NCBI RefSeq assembly: GCF_903946935.1
Contig: NZ_CAJAXH010000021.1
Location: forward strand, 1-64,000
Reading direction: 5' to 3'
Length of the DNA: 64,000 nucleotides
Source: an uncultured Thiodictyon sp.
GTDB taxonomy: Bacteria > Pseudomonadota > Gammaproteobacteria > Chromatiales > Chromatiaceae
The notes beneath the pieces are model-generated. The model was not told where the DNA came from. It did no database searches and worked only from the letters and a program-made list of their open reading frames with translations. Positions 1 through 8,858 of the stretch are shown in pieces. The stretch's first letter is position 1. The number at the start of each line of letters is the position of its first letter. Made by a program: the position numbers and the translations under genes.

Positions 1-104
1 AGCACCCGCAGGGCGCCGCCGGCGGCCTCGCGGATCAGCCGCACGGCGTCATAGGTGTTCGACAGTCCGCTGTTGTACCAGAGCAGTGGCGCAGAATCAG
101 TCAT
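1..104 (-). CDS. N-terminus of a probable ATP-grasp-type protein of the Ter biosynthetic operon (truncated by window edge)
   Basis: Reverse-strand ATG at 104; reads MTDSAPLLWYNSGLSNTYDAVRLIREAAGGALRV.. with no stop to the window edge; assignment rests mainly on operon context. Confidence 0.45.
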   Translation of the reverse strand, partial: MTDSAPLLWYNSGLSNTYDAVRLIREAAGGALRV

Positions 105-120
105 CCTACATCCCGCAATT

Positions 121-253
121 GCTCACGCCAAGGCGCCAAGCTCGCCAAGAAATATAATAGGGTAAGCGAAATCACCAGATCATCCGCCGGGTGAATGGCC
201 CAAGGCAGATCAGATGCTGAAAAACCTTGGCGAGCTTGGCGCCTTGGCGTGAC
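121..253. repeat. Family A element, copy 1 (CTCACGCCAAGGCGCCAAGCTCGCCAAG ... inverted)
   Basis: Left arm 121-149, right arm 226-253 CTTGGCGAGCTTGGCGCCTTGGCGTGAC. Confidence 0.92.
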
Positions 254-285
254 AACTGCCCTTTCTTGGGTCATCGCTGTCGCCC

Positions 286-1224
286 TCAGGCGTTGGCGCG
301 GTCGCCGCGCAGCCCGTAGGCGTCCAGGCGGGCGAGGGTGCGCGCCGCCCAATGGCTGTGGGTGGTCGGCTCGGCCATCTGGCCGTTGAGGCGAAACACG
401 CCCGCCGCCTCCGGCGCCAGGACCGCCCGTGCCAGCACCGCCTCGCCCGGCGGCACCGCATAGGCGGCCTCGATCGGGCCGACCTGGCTGGGGTGGATCG
501 CCGTCTTCGCCATCAGCCCGTGGATCAGGTCCAGCTCCAGCTCGCGGGCCAACACGTGGGGGCAGTCCAGGTGCTCGAAGACCGGCGCCGACAGGTCGTA
601 ACCCTGACCGCGAAACTCGATGATCAGGTCATCGATCACCCGGCGCAGCGGCGTGTCATAGGCGGTCAATTCTTTCGGCCGGCGGATGCCAAGCAGGTGG
701 AGCAGGTCGTTGCCGCCGATGCGGATACAGGTCACGCGCTCACGCACCTGGTCGAGCCGCACGCGCAGCCGGCGCAGCCGGTCGCGGCAGAACGCGACCT
801 CGGTCTCAACAATCGGCATGATCGCCAGGTGCCGCGCCGGGGCCAGCGCGTCCAGATAGTCGCCCAGGTTGTGCTCGTCGAGCTTCGGCAGGCACACCCC
901 ATCCACCCGTTCGATCCCGCGCATCCTGACCATCTCGGCCAGGATTTCGGGGTTACGCGGGCGCAGAAAGCGCAGGGGGCCGGCCGGCTCCAGATGGCTC
1001 AGTGCCGCGCGCAGATTGGCCAGCGCGCGCGCCAGGTCGCGGGCATGCACCGAGTCCTCGGTGCAGACCACGAGCGAGCGCAGCCCCGGGAACTTGTGCC
1101 CATTGAGCAGGCTCGGTAGGTCCGCGCGCGTGGCCGGCATGTAGAGCGAGGCCCCGAGCCGCAGGTAGGTCGGCGGGAGGTCCCCGGGGGCGGGGTCGGT
1201 CTGGCGCAGCGAGTCGATGCTCAT
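286..1224 (-). CDS. HpcH/HpaI aldolase / citrate lyase beta-like protein, Ter-associated
   Basis: 312-aa ORF; CitE/HpcH-like motifs (SLVVCTEDSVHARDL, GVCLPKLDEHNL, IMPIVETEVAF, CIRIGGNDLLHLLG, KTAIHPSQV); overlaps upstream ORF by 4 nt. Confidence 0.85.
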   Translation of the reverse strand: MSIDSLRQTDPAPGDLPPTYLRLGASLYMPATRADLPSLLNGHKFPGLRSLVVCTEDSVHARDLARALANLRAALSHLEPAGPLRFLRPRNPEILAEMVRMRGIERVDGVCLPKLDEHNLGDYLDALAPARHLAIMPIVETEVAFCRDRLRRLRVRLDQVRERVTCIRIGGNDLLHLLGIRRPKELTAYDTPLRRVIDDLIIEFRGQGYDLSAPVFEHLDCPHVLARELELDLIHGLMAKTAIHPSQVGPIEAAYAVPPGEAVLARAVLAPEAAGVFRLNGQMAEPTTHSHWAARTLARLDAYGLRGDRANA

Positions 1225-2417
1225 GGTTCATTGCTCCTGACTGGACCGGCGCCGGTGGCGCCACGTTGGGATTGGATGAGCGCGGCGGCCCGGAACGGCA
1301 TCCCGGGCTCGCTGCCGATCGGCACTCCGCGAGTCTGCGCCAACTCGATCAGGTGGCGGACGTCGGGGTCGTCGTGCGTGCGCAGCAGCAGGTGTTCCGG
1401 CACCCGGCGCAACAGGACCCGGGTCGCCTCGGCGACCCCGGGCTTGATCAGGTTCTGATCGACGATGCCGTGGCGCGTCATGCAGCCGTGGAGCCAGTCG
1501 CGGGTCTGGCGCGCGCGCGCCGCCCGCTCGTCGACCCGGATCGCCTGCGCCTGGACGCGCTCGAAGGTCGCGGCGATCCGGTCGAGGAACCAGGTCGAGC
1601 GGTCCGCCGCGGCGAACGCCTCGTAGAGCACACAGCCGTGGAAATCGTCCGCCCCGATCTGGTGGTTGAGCACCGAGCGCGACACCAGGCCGGAGACGGT
1701 CGCGTTGAGGATACCCGATGGAATCGCATAGTCGTCGTAGCTGGCGGCCACGTCGGCCACGCCGCCGATGTCGCTCACGACATAGAGCCGGTCGTCGAGT
1801 TGTTCCGGCTCGGTGCGGTTCCACTGCGCCACCGCGGCCTTGAGTTCCGCCGTGATGACCCCCTTGGCGGTCCAGCCGTCGACGAACACCACCCCGGCCG
1901 CCGGGCGGTCGGCGCGGCGCAGCAGATAGCGTAGTGCATTGGTGTCGATGCCGCGGTCGCGGATGATCGAGATCGAATAGTGACGCGCGGCGACCCCCAG
2001 GTGCGTGGTCAGCGCGCGGGTCAGGAGTGCCCCGATCGGGGTGCCCGCCCGGGCCAGCGACACCACCGTGATGGGCGCGACCCGGGTGCGGGCGATGTGG
2101 GTGGCGAGCGACAGGCAGTCGCGCCCCAACCGCTCGGCATGGGTGTCGGTCAACGCGCAAAAGAGTTCCAGATAGGCTGCCGGCGGCAGTGACTCAGGGG
2201 CCAGCATCTCCGAGTAATGGCGCGTGGCGCCCTGGATCATCTGCTCCTTAAGCCGCACCGGGGTAGGGTCGAGCTGGATCGGCTTGAGCAAAAACTGGCA
2301 GTCCGCCAGCGCATAGCTGCCGCTGAAGGGGGCCTGCGTGAATGCCTGGGGGTCCGCGCTCACGACCAGCGCTCCTGGTGGATCTGCGTGCCGCTCGGCA
2401 CCAGCGCGAAGTCGCAC
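1221..2417 (-). CDS. StiP/phosphoribosyltransferase-type protein of the Ter biosynthetic operon
   Basis: 398-aa ORF; FSGSYALADCQFLLKPIQ, ITVVSLARAGTPIGALLTR, YSISIIRDRGID, FVDGWTAKGVI are typical of this Ter-linked family. Confidence 0.75.
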   Translation of the reverse strand: MRLRAGAERHADPPGALVVSADPQAFTQAPFSGSYALADCQFLLKPIQLDPTPVRLKEQMIQGATRHYSEMLAPESLPPAAYLELFCALTDTHAERLGRDCLSLATHIARTRVAPITVVSLARAGTPIGALLTRALTTHLGVAARHYSISIIRDRGIDTNALRYLLRRADRPAAGVVFVDGWTAKGVITAELKAAVAQWNRTEPEQLDDRLYVVSDIGGVADVAASYDDYAIPSGILNATVSGLVSRSVLNHQIGADDFHGCVLYEAFAAADRSTWFLDRIAATFERVQAQAIRVDERAARARQTRDWLHGCMTRHGIVDQNLIKPGVAEATRVLLRRVPEHLLLRTHDDPDVRHLIELAQTRGVPIGSEPGMPFRAAALIQSQRGATGAGPVRSNEP

Positions 2418-3103
2418 AGCGTCATGAAACCGAGATCCGAGAGGCTGTCGCCGAGCCCGAGGAAGGTCCGCGCCGGGTCCTGCGCGCGCTTGATCGCCAT
2501 CAGGTGCGCCACTGCGGCGCGCTTGTCGGCAAAGGGGGGCAGGGCGGCGAGGTTGCGCCCGTTGCGGTGCAGCCGCCAGCGCGCGGCACCCTGCGCCAGC
2601 ACCAGTTGCTCCGCCTGGTCCAGGGCCGCCTCCTCCCCCTTGATCGAGACATAGACCGGCACCCCGGCGTCCTCGATCACCCGCACCCGCGCCGCGAGCC
2701 GGGCGCGCTCGATCAGGTCCTGCACGGCGGCGGTCAGGTCGTGCATCGCCGGTCCAAACGCCGCGGCCCCGGCCGCCAGCGGCGCGCGCCAGGACGGCAG
2801 CACCTCGCCATCCGGCCCGTAGAGCACGGCGCCGTGGCTGGTGATCCGGCAGGCGTGAAATACCGGACTCACCACCCGCTCCAGGGCCGTGCGGTTGCGC
2901 CCGGTCACCGGAATGACCTCGCAGCCGCCCAGCAGGTCCAGCAGCGCCAACTGGGCCGGGGTGTGGAAGGAGAGCGGCGCGCCGTCCCGGTCATAGGCCG
3001 CCTCGGTCAGGGCGTCCGCGCCGCCGGCCAGGGCGCGCGCCTTGGTCTGCGTCTGAAACAGGGTGTCGTCCAGGTCGGTGAAGACGGTGATCGCGCGGGT
3101 CAT
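2360..3103 (-). CDS. HAD-superfamily hydrolase, Ter-associated
   Basis: Internal start at 3103 of the longer ORF: MTRAITVFTDLDDTLFQTQTKARAL; HAD motif I DLDDT, GLGDSLSDLGFM motif IV. Confidence 0.85.
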   Translation of the reverse strand: MTRAITVFTDLDDTLFQTQTKARALAGGADALTEAAYDRDGAPLSFHTPAQLALLDLLGGCEVIPVTGRNRTALERVVSPVFHACRITSHGAVLYGPDGEVLPSWRAPLAAGAAAFGPAMHDLTAAVQDLIERARLAARVRVIEDAGVPVYVSIKGEEAALDQAEQLVLAQGAARWRLHRNGRNLAALPPFADKRAAVAHLMAIKRAQDPARTFLGLGDSLSDLGFMTLCDFALVPSGTQIHQERWS

Positions 3104-4257
3104 CGCGCTGCCTCCAGGGCGCCGGGGATCGGCATGCACTGCCAGGCGAGCCCCGGGTGGGGGGTGTTGCAGGCGCGCGCCTCCTCGTAGAGTGCGAGCG
3201 CGAGCCGCTCCGCCCCGGGTGGATTGTGGAGGTAATAGCCCACACCCTCGCCATAGGGGTCGGGGCAGACAGCGGTTCGGGCGACCGCACCGCCAAGCAG
3301 CACCGGCGAGCGCGAGGTGGTTTGAAAAGTCACGTCTCGGCCCGCAAGTTCCAGGGCCTCGGCCGCCAGGAAGGGCGCGAAGGCGCACTCCCCGGTGCCG
3401 ATGATGGTCAAGGGCCGGCCGGCCGCCTCCAGCGGCGGCGCGAGCGCCGGGGGCCGCGCCCCACCCGGGGGCAGGTGCAGGCCGCGGCGGCCGAGATCCT
3501 CGCGTGCCACCCAGCCGGTCTGGCGCGCCTCGACATCGGCCGGCAGCGCCCCGGTGACGGCACCGGCGTCCGGCTCGAAGGCGAACTGGCCGTCGAGCAG
3601 GCTGCACCAGCGGGTCCGGACGGTCCCGCCCAGGTCGCGGGCGATCCGCTCGCGCGCCGCGGCCCCCAGCCAGTTGACCAGGCTCGCCAGTACAATTTGC
3701 TCGAGCTTGGGCATGCGGGGCCCAAGCTGTTCGGCGAGCCGTTTGACCGACTGCCCGGTCGAGACCTCGTCGTCGACGATGACCAGGGTGCGCGCGCCCT
3801 CGAAGAGATGCGCCAGCGCGGGTAGCGGGCGGTGGAGCAGGTGAGTCGGGGCGTGTGAATGCGCCTCCTCGAAGGTCAGCAGGGGTGGCGCGGCCAGCGG
3901 TCGGCGGGTCGTGTGTTGGTAGCCGATGTCGGTGCGACCGTTCGCGCGGGCCAGGCTGTCGGCAACGCCGGCGCCCAACCCGGTGGCGGTCTCCGCCATC
4001 CCGATGACCCAGACCGGCCCCGGGGCATCCAGGAGCGGGGCGGAGAGTCGCCGATAGGTGTCGCGCATACCCTGAGGCCGGCACGGGATATGTCGACCTA
4101 ACACCTTGGATACGAAAAGGAACGGGCGGCGCGGGTTGGCGCGGGCGGCGAACCCGAGCAGGTGCGAGAGCGGCAGCTCCTCGCGCTCGGTGGCGATGCG
4201 CAGGGTGCCGCCGGGGATGTCAAATGCGTAGTTCATCGATCTGGCCCCTTGGGTCAA
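3100..4257 (-). CDS. Phosphoribosyltransferase with TRSP-type C-terminal domain, Ter-associated
   Basis: 385-aa ORF; PRTase motif TLVIVDDEVSTGQSVKRLAEQL; WVIGMAETATGLGAGVAD; C-terminal IIGTGECAFAPFLAAEALE; 4-nt overlap with HAD gene. Confidence 0.8.
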   Translation of the reverse strand: MTQGARSMNYAFDIPGGTLRIATEREELPLSHLLGFAARANPRRPFLFVSKVLGRHIPCRPQGMRDTYRRLSAPLLDAPGPVWVIGMAETATGLGAGVADSLARANGRTDIGYQHTTRRPLAAPPLLTFEEAHSHAPTHLLHRPLPALAHLFEGARTLVIVDDEVSTGQSVKRLAEQLGPRMPKLEQIVLASLVNWLGAAARERIARDLGGTVRTRWCSLLDGQFAFEPDAGAVTGALPADVEARQTGWVAREDLGRRGLHLPPGGARPPALAPPLEAAGRPLTIIGTGECAFAPFLAAEALELAGRDVTFQTTSRSPVLLGGAVARTAVCPDPYGEGVGYYLHNPPGAERLALALYEEARACNTPHPGLAWQCMPIPGALEAAR

Positions 4258-4532
4258 GATTAAACGGTGGACGACGCGGCGGGCGCGCGGCGGGTGGCGG
4301 CCGGCGACCGACCCTGGCGCGACGATACACGAAGATTGAGTGGCTGCCCCGCCGATGCGGTGGCCGGGGAGGGCGCGCGGCCCTCTGAAGCGCTGTTGTG
4401 ACCGCCCGGTGACCGGTTCGGTGACAAAACTGTCATACCGCGGTCCTTGACGGTCTGCGGTGGACAGAATACCTTGTTCTTTGCGCTGACCCTGAGGCAG
4501 GGTCTCTCTATCATTTAACCAAGGTGTGCCCC

Positions 4533-4988
4533 ATGCTGCAAGGTATGTTCGATAAGTTGAAAGAAATGGGTTCCAATCTCAAGGACGAGGCGACCCGCTT
4601 TCGTAGCAAGACCTTTATGAACGCCTGTACCGCCGGCTGCGCGATTATCGCGAGCGCCGACGGCGAGGTGAGCGCCGAGGAAAAGCGCAAGATGATGGCC
4701 TTCATGAAGAGCTCGGACGTGCTGTCGCTCTATGATGCGGCCGATGTCATCAAGAGCTTCGAGGGCCATTGCGCCAAATACGAATTCGATGCCCAGATCG
4801 GCGAGGCCGAGGCGCTCGCGGTGGTCGCCGGGATCAAATCAAAGCCGGCGGAGGCCCGCCTGCTGGTGCGCGCCTGCTGTGTCATCGCCGGGGCCGACGG
4901 CAATTTCGACGAGGCCGAGCGTGGTGCCGTGACCCGTATTTGTCACGAGCTCGGCCTGGATCCCAGCGAGTTTTTGCCGACCAAATAG
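4533..4988 (+). CDS. terB: TerB-family tellurite resistance protein
   Basis: MLQGMFDKLKEMGSNLKDEATRFRSKTFMNACTAGCAIIASADGEVSAEEKRKM..; the two ADG repeats of TerB. Start chosen at internal ATG. Confidence 0.85.
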   Translation: MLQGMFDKLKEMGSNLKDEATRFRSKTFMNACTAGCAIIASADGEVSAEEKRKMMAFMKSSDVLSLYDAADVIKSFEGHCAKYEFDAQIGEAEALAVVAGIKSKPAEARLLVRACCVIAGADGNFDEAERGAVTRICHELGLDPSEFLPTK

Positions 4989-5042
4989 GCCCATCCGGGT
5001 GCGCGGCTGCGCACCCCGGGGTGCATCGATGAAGAGGCACTG

Positions 5043-5684
5043 ATGAGACGACTCCCAGTCTATCTTGTATTGGACACCTCGGGCTCCATGTCCGGCGAGC
5101 CGATCGAGGCGGTGAAGACCGGCTTGCAAACGCTGATCTCGGCCTTGCGTCAGGACCCCAACGCCTTGGAGAGCGCCTATCTGTCGGTCATCGCCTTCGA
5201 CAGCGGCGCGCGTCAGGTGGTGCCGCTCACCGAGGTGGCCGCCTTCCAGGCCCCGGATATCCAGGCCAGCGGCACCACCGCGTTGGGTGCGGCGCTCACC
5301 CTGCTCGCCGCCTCGATCGAGCGGGATGTGGTCAAAGGCAGCGCCGAGCAGCGCGGCGACTGGAAGCCGCTGGTCTTTCTGATGACCGATGGGGCGCCTA
5401 CCGACAATTGGCAGCGGGGCAAGGAGGCCCTGGACCGGGTCAAGATCGGGACCCTGATCGCCTGTGCCGCCGGTCCGGGCGCCAAGCAGGACATCCTGCG
5501 GCAGCTGACCGAGTCCGTGGTCAGCCTCGACACCGCCGATGCGTCCACGATCAAGGCCTTTTTTCAGTGGGTGTCGGCGTCGGTCGCGGTCAGCAGCCGC
5601 AAGCTCGACCTCACCAAGAAAGACATCGGCGGCCTGGGCGACCTGCCCCCACCCCCGCCGCAGATCAACGTTGCCGGGGTCTGA
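5043..5684 (+). CDS. TerY-like vWA domain protein (copy 1)
   Basis: MIDAS LDTSGSMSGEPIEAVKTGL, FLMTDGAPTDNW, FFQWVSASVA. Confidence 0.9.
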   Translation: MRRLPVYLVLDTSGSMSGEPIEAVKTGLQTLISALRQDPNALESAYLSVIAFDSGARQVVPLTEVAAFQAPDIQASGTTALGAALTLLAASIERDVVKGSAEQRGDWKPLVFLMTDGAPTDNWQRGKEALDRVKIGTLIACAAGPGAKQDILRQLTESVVSLDTADASTIKAFFQWVSASVAVSSRKLDLTKKDIGGLGDLPPPPPQINVAGV

Positions 5685-5689
5685 ATCCG

Positions 5690-6328
5690 ATGAGCGAGCG
5701 GCGGCTACCTGTCTATATCCTGGTCGATACCTCGGGCTCGATGCGCGGGGAGCCGATCCACGCGCTCAATGTCGGGCTCAAGGCCATGGAGCAGGCCCTG
5801 AGGCGCGATCCCTTCGCGCTGGATACGGTCCACCTGTCGCTCATCACCTTCGATCTGGAGGCGCGCGAGGTCTTCCCGCTGACCCCGCTGGACGCGGTGC
5901 GCATCCCCGAGATCGAGGTGCCGAGTTCCGGCGCGACCTTTCTCGGGGCGGCCCTGGATCTGCTGGTGCAGCGGGTCGACCGGGACGTGCGCCGCGGCAG
6001 CGAGACCCAGCACGGCGACTGGCGCCCCATGGTCTTCGTGATGACCGACGGCGCGCCCTCGGACACCCAGGCCTACAAGGAGGCGGTGGCGGCGGTCAAA
6101 CAGCGCGACTTCGCCCGCATCGTGGCCTGTGCCGCCGGACCCAAGGCGCGGGTCGAGGCACTGCGCGAACTCACCGACACGGTGGTGTCGCTCGATACAC
6201 TCGACGGTGCCATGTTTGCCCAATTTTTTCAATGGGTGTCCGGCAGCATCGCGGCGGGCGGGCGCAGCGGACGCACCGCGGGCGACAGCCTGCCCGCCCT
6301 GCCGGGTGAGCTGCGTATCGCCATCTAG
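5690..6328 (+). CDS. TerY-like vWA domain protein (copy 2)
   Basis: ATG at 5690; VDTSGSMRGEPIHALNVGL, FVMTDGAPSDTQAY, FFQWVSGSI. Confidence 0.9.
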   Translation: MSERRLPVYILVDTSGSMRGEPIHALNVGLKAMEQALRRDPFALDTVHLSLITFDLEAREVFPLTPLDAVRIPEIEVPSSGATFLGAALDLLVQRVDRDVRRGSETQHGDWRPMVFVMTDGAPSDTQAYKEAVAAVKQRDFARIVACAAGPKARVEALRELTDTVVSLDTLDGAMFAQFFQWVSGSIAAGGRSGRTAGDSLPALPGELRIAI

Positions 6329-6358
6329 GTCATCCAGGGGTCATCCAGGGGCAACACG

Positions 6359-7411
6359 ATGCGGCGTCTACCCATCTTTCTTGTACTCGATGTGTCCGAA
6401 TCCATGGCGGGCGATAACCTGTTCCGCCTCCAGGAGGGCATCGGGACCATTGTTTCCACCTTGCGCACCAATCCCCAGGCGCTCGACACCGTCTGGCTCT
6501 CGGTCATCGCCTTTGCCGGGATCGCGCAGACCCTGGTCGAGCTCCAGGACCTGGCCGCCTTTCGCGCCCCGGTCCTGCCGATGGGCGGCGGCACCGCCCT
6601 GGGGGGCGCGCTCGAGCATGTCATGAACGAGATCGATCGGCAGGTGGCGGTGCCCAGCCCCACCCGCAAGGGCGACTGGCGACCGATCGTCTATCTGTTC
6701 ACCGACGGCAAGCCGACCGATCAGGTGGCCGCGGCGCGCGCGCGCTGGCAGGAGCGCTACGCCGCCCGCGTGGACCTGGTGGCCGTGGCCATCGGTCGCT
6801 ATGCCGATCAGGCCACGCTGCGCTCGCTGACCGAACACGTCCTGGTCTTCGACGATACCGCGTCCGGGGGGTTCGACGTGTTCGTGCGCTGGCTCACCGA
6901 ATCGGTGTCGGCGCAGAGTAGCCGCGTGGGTGAGCCCGGGAACGGCCGTCTGTCCCTGGCCAAGGCGGACCCGGGCGTGCTGTGTCCGCTCACCGCCACG
7001 ACCGCCTTGGCGCCCGCCGCCGACCCGGATTGTGTGGTCCTGGTGGGGCGCTGCCAGACCAGCGGGCGCCCCTATCTGGTCAAGTACGACCGTGAGACGG
7101 TGCCCATTGCCATGGAGTCCTTTTCGATCGACGCCAGCGGCTATCGGGTCGCGGGTTGTTATCCGCTGACCGAGGACTATTTCCGCTGGAGCGACTCCAG
7201 TGGCACGGGCGGGAGCGCCAATACCGCCGATCTGATGGGCGGTGCCGCGTGCCCGCACTGCGGCAACCCGATCACGGTGGCCCTGTGCGGCTGCGGCAAG
7301 CTGATGTGTCTGCGCGGACCCGGTGAGGCGACCTGTCCCTGGTGCCACTCCGAACTGGAGTTTGCCCCCAGTGCCAGTCAAGGTTTCGATGTCGAGCGAC
7401 GACAAGGCTAG
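6359..7411 (+). CDS. TerY vWA protein with C-terminal TerY-C zinc-binding domain (copy 3)
   Basis: LDVSESMAGDNLFRLQEGI; LFTDGKPTDQ; C-terminal cysteine clusters CPHCGNPITVALCGCGKLMCLRG..CPWC. Confidence 0.88.
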   Translation: MRRLPIFLVLDVSESMAGDNLFRLQEGIGTIVSTLRTNPQALDTVWLSVIAFAGIAQTLVELQDLAAFRAPVLPMGGGTALGGALEHVMNEIDRQVAVPSPTRKGDWRPIVYLFTDGKPTDQVAAARARWQERYAARVDLVAVAIGRYADQATLRSLTEHVLVFDDTASGGFDVFVRWLTESVSAQSSRVGEPGNGRLSLAKADPGVLCPLTATTALAPAADPDCVVLVGRCQTSGRPYLVKYDRETVPIAMESFSIDASGYRVAGCYPLTEDYFRWSDSSGTGGSANTADLMGGAACPHCGNPITVALCGCGKLMCLRGPGEATCPWCHSELEFAPSASQGFDVERRQG

Positions 7412-7414
7412 CCA

Positions 7415-8848
7415 GTGGATAGTGAGACCCGTACCAAGCTGTCGATCGCCCTGCTCGACGCACTGCGGGGGCGCCTGCCCGACGACACCCGCTGGCCGAG
7501 CGGGGACGTGCTAGCGCAGGCGCTGGCGGCGGCTGGACGGCTGATCGATCTGATCGTGGTGCCGCCCCCGGCGGGCGACGATCCAGTCGCGGTACCCACC
7601 GCGGCCGACTCGGCACCGCTCGCCCCCGACCAGCGACCCGGGGACATCCCCGCCACCCCCTTACCCAGGAGCGCCCCAGTGCCGCCCCGTCCGCTCGCCG
7701 AGATCGAGTCCAACGCCCGCGCCGGGGAGCCCTTCCGGGCGCGCCTGGCGGTGCGCACGCGCGAGGGTCAGGCGCTGGAGGTGCTCGGGTGCGAGGTCCC
7801 GGCGGCGGCCGGCGTCACCTATGAGGCTGGTTTCTTGACCGGGACGCCGCTGACGCCCGGCGAGTATCGGCTAGCGGTGACCTGCCGGGAGTCCGCTGCG
7901 CCGGACGCGCCGCCCTGCCAGGTCGCCACCACCCTGGTGGTGAACGCCGACCCGCGCGCCCTGTGGCAGGACCTGCCGTCCGACCGGGACGCCCCCGGCT
8001 GGAAAGCGGACACCGATGCGCTGTGCCTCCCCGCGGCTCATGGCCGTCAACTCCTGCTGGCCAGTCGCCGCGGGCGCTCGCACGCCCATGTCGGGGCCTT
8101 GCGCGACGACGACTATGGCTGCTGCGTGACCGCGGCCGATGGCTGGACCCTGATCGCGGTGGCCGACGGTGCGGGGAGCGCGAGCCATTCGCGGATCGGC
8201 TCGCGTATTGCGGTCGACACCGCGGTGGCGGTTGCCCGCGAGCGCCTGCTCGATGACCAATCCGGGGCACGGCTCCAAGAGTTCGTCAGCGACGACCCGA
8301 CAGTGGCCCGCACGGCGGCCTATCGCACCCTGGGCGCCGCGGCATTCGCGGCGGTCAAGGCCATCGAGTCCAAGGCGCAGGAGCAGGGCAATGAGCCACG
8401 CGACTATGCGACCACCCTGTTGCTGGCCGCCCACACCCGCACCCCGCAGGGCGAGCTGGTGGCCATCTATTGGGTGGGCGACGGCGCCATCGCACTCTAT
8501 AGCACCGAGCGCGGGGTCGAGTTGCTGGGGATGCCCGAGGGCGGCGACTATGCCGGTCAGACCCAGTTCCTGGAGCGCGCGGTCTTTGCCGATGGGGAGC
8601 AGATCATGCAGCGGCTCAAGGTCCGGGTCTTGCCCGATTTCACCGCCCTGCTGTTGATGACCGACGGGGTGAGCGACCCCCGATTCCCGTCGGATGCGGT
8701 GCTGCGCCAATCCGCGGCCTGGGCCGAGCTCTGGGCGGAGCTTGAGCCGCTGCTGGCCGATCCAGACCCGGCGGCGCGCACGCTCGAATGGCTCAATTTC
8801 TGGAGCCGCGGCAATCACGACGACCGCACGCTGGCGGTCTTGTGGTAA
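7415..8848 (+). CDS. PP2C-family Ser/Thr phosphatase of the TerY-P triad
   Basis: 477-aa ORF; WTLIAVADGAGSASHSRIGSRIA, IYWVGDGAIALY, LLLMTDGVSDPRF, NHDDRTLAVLW. Confidence 0.85.
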   Translation: MDSETRTKLSIALLDALRGRLPDDTRWPSGDVLAQALAAAGRLIDLIVVPPPAGDDPVAVPTAADSAPLAPDQRPGDIPATPLPRSAPVPPRPLAEIESNARAGEPFRARLAVRTREGQALEVLGCEVPAAAGVTYEAGFLTGTPLTPGEYRLAVTCRESAAPDAPPCQVATTLVVNADPRALWQDLPSDRDAPGWKADTDALCLPAAHGRQLLLASRRGRSHAHVGALRDDDYGCCVTAADGWTLIAVADGAGSASHSRIGSRIAVDTAVAVARERLLDDQSGARLQEFVSDDPTVARTAAYRTLGAAAFAAVKAIESKAQEQGNEPRDYATTLLLAAHTRTPQGELVAIYWVGDGAIALYSTERGVELLGMPEGGDYAGQTQFLERAVFADGEQIMQRLKVRVLPDFTALLLMTDGVSDPRFPSDAVLRQSAAWAELWAELEPLLADPDPAARTLEWLNFWSRGNHDDRTLAVLW

Positions 8849-8858
8849 GGGCCGCCGG

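Noticed and set aside
2360-4084. 574-aa ORF taken at full length
   Set aside because: The N-terminal ~325 aa are the wrong frame of the overlapping PRTase-TRSP gene; the HAD protein starts at 3103.
4511-4769. Short minus-strand ORFs opposite terB
   Set aside because: Fully contained mirror ORFs with no motif; terB is clear on the plus strand.
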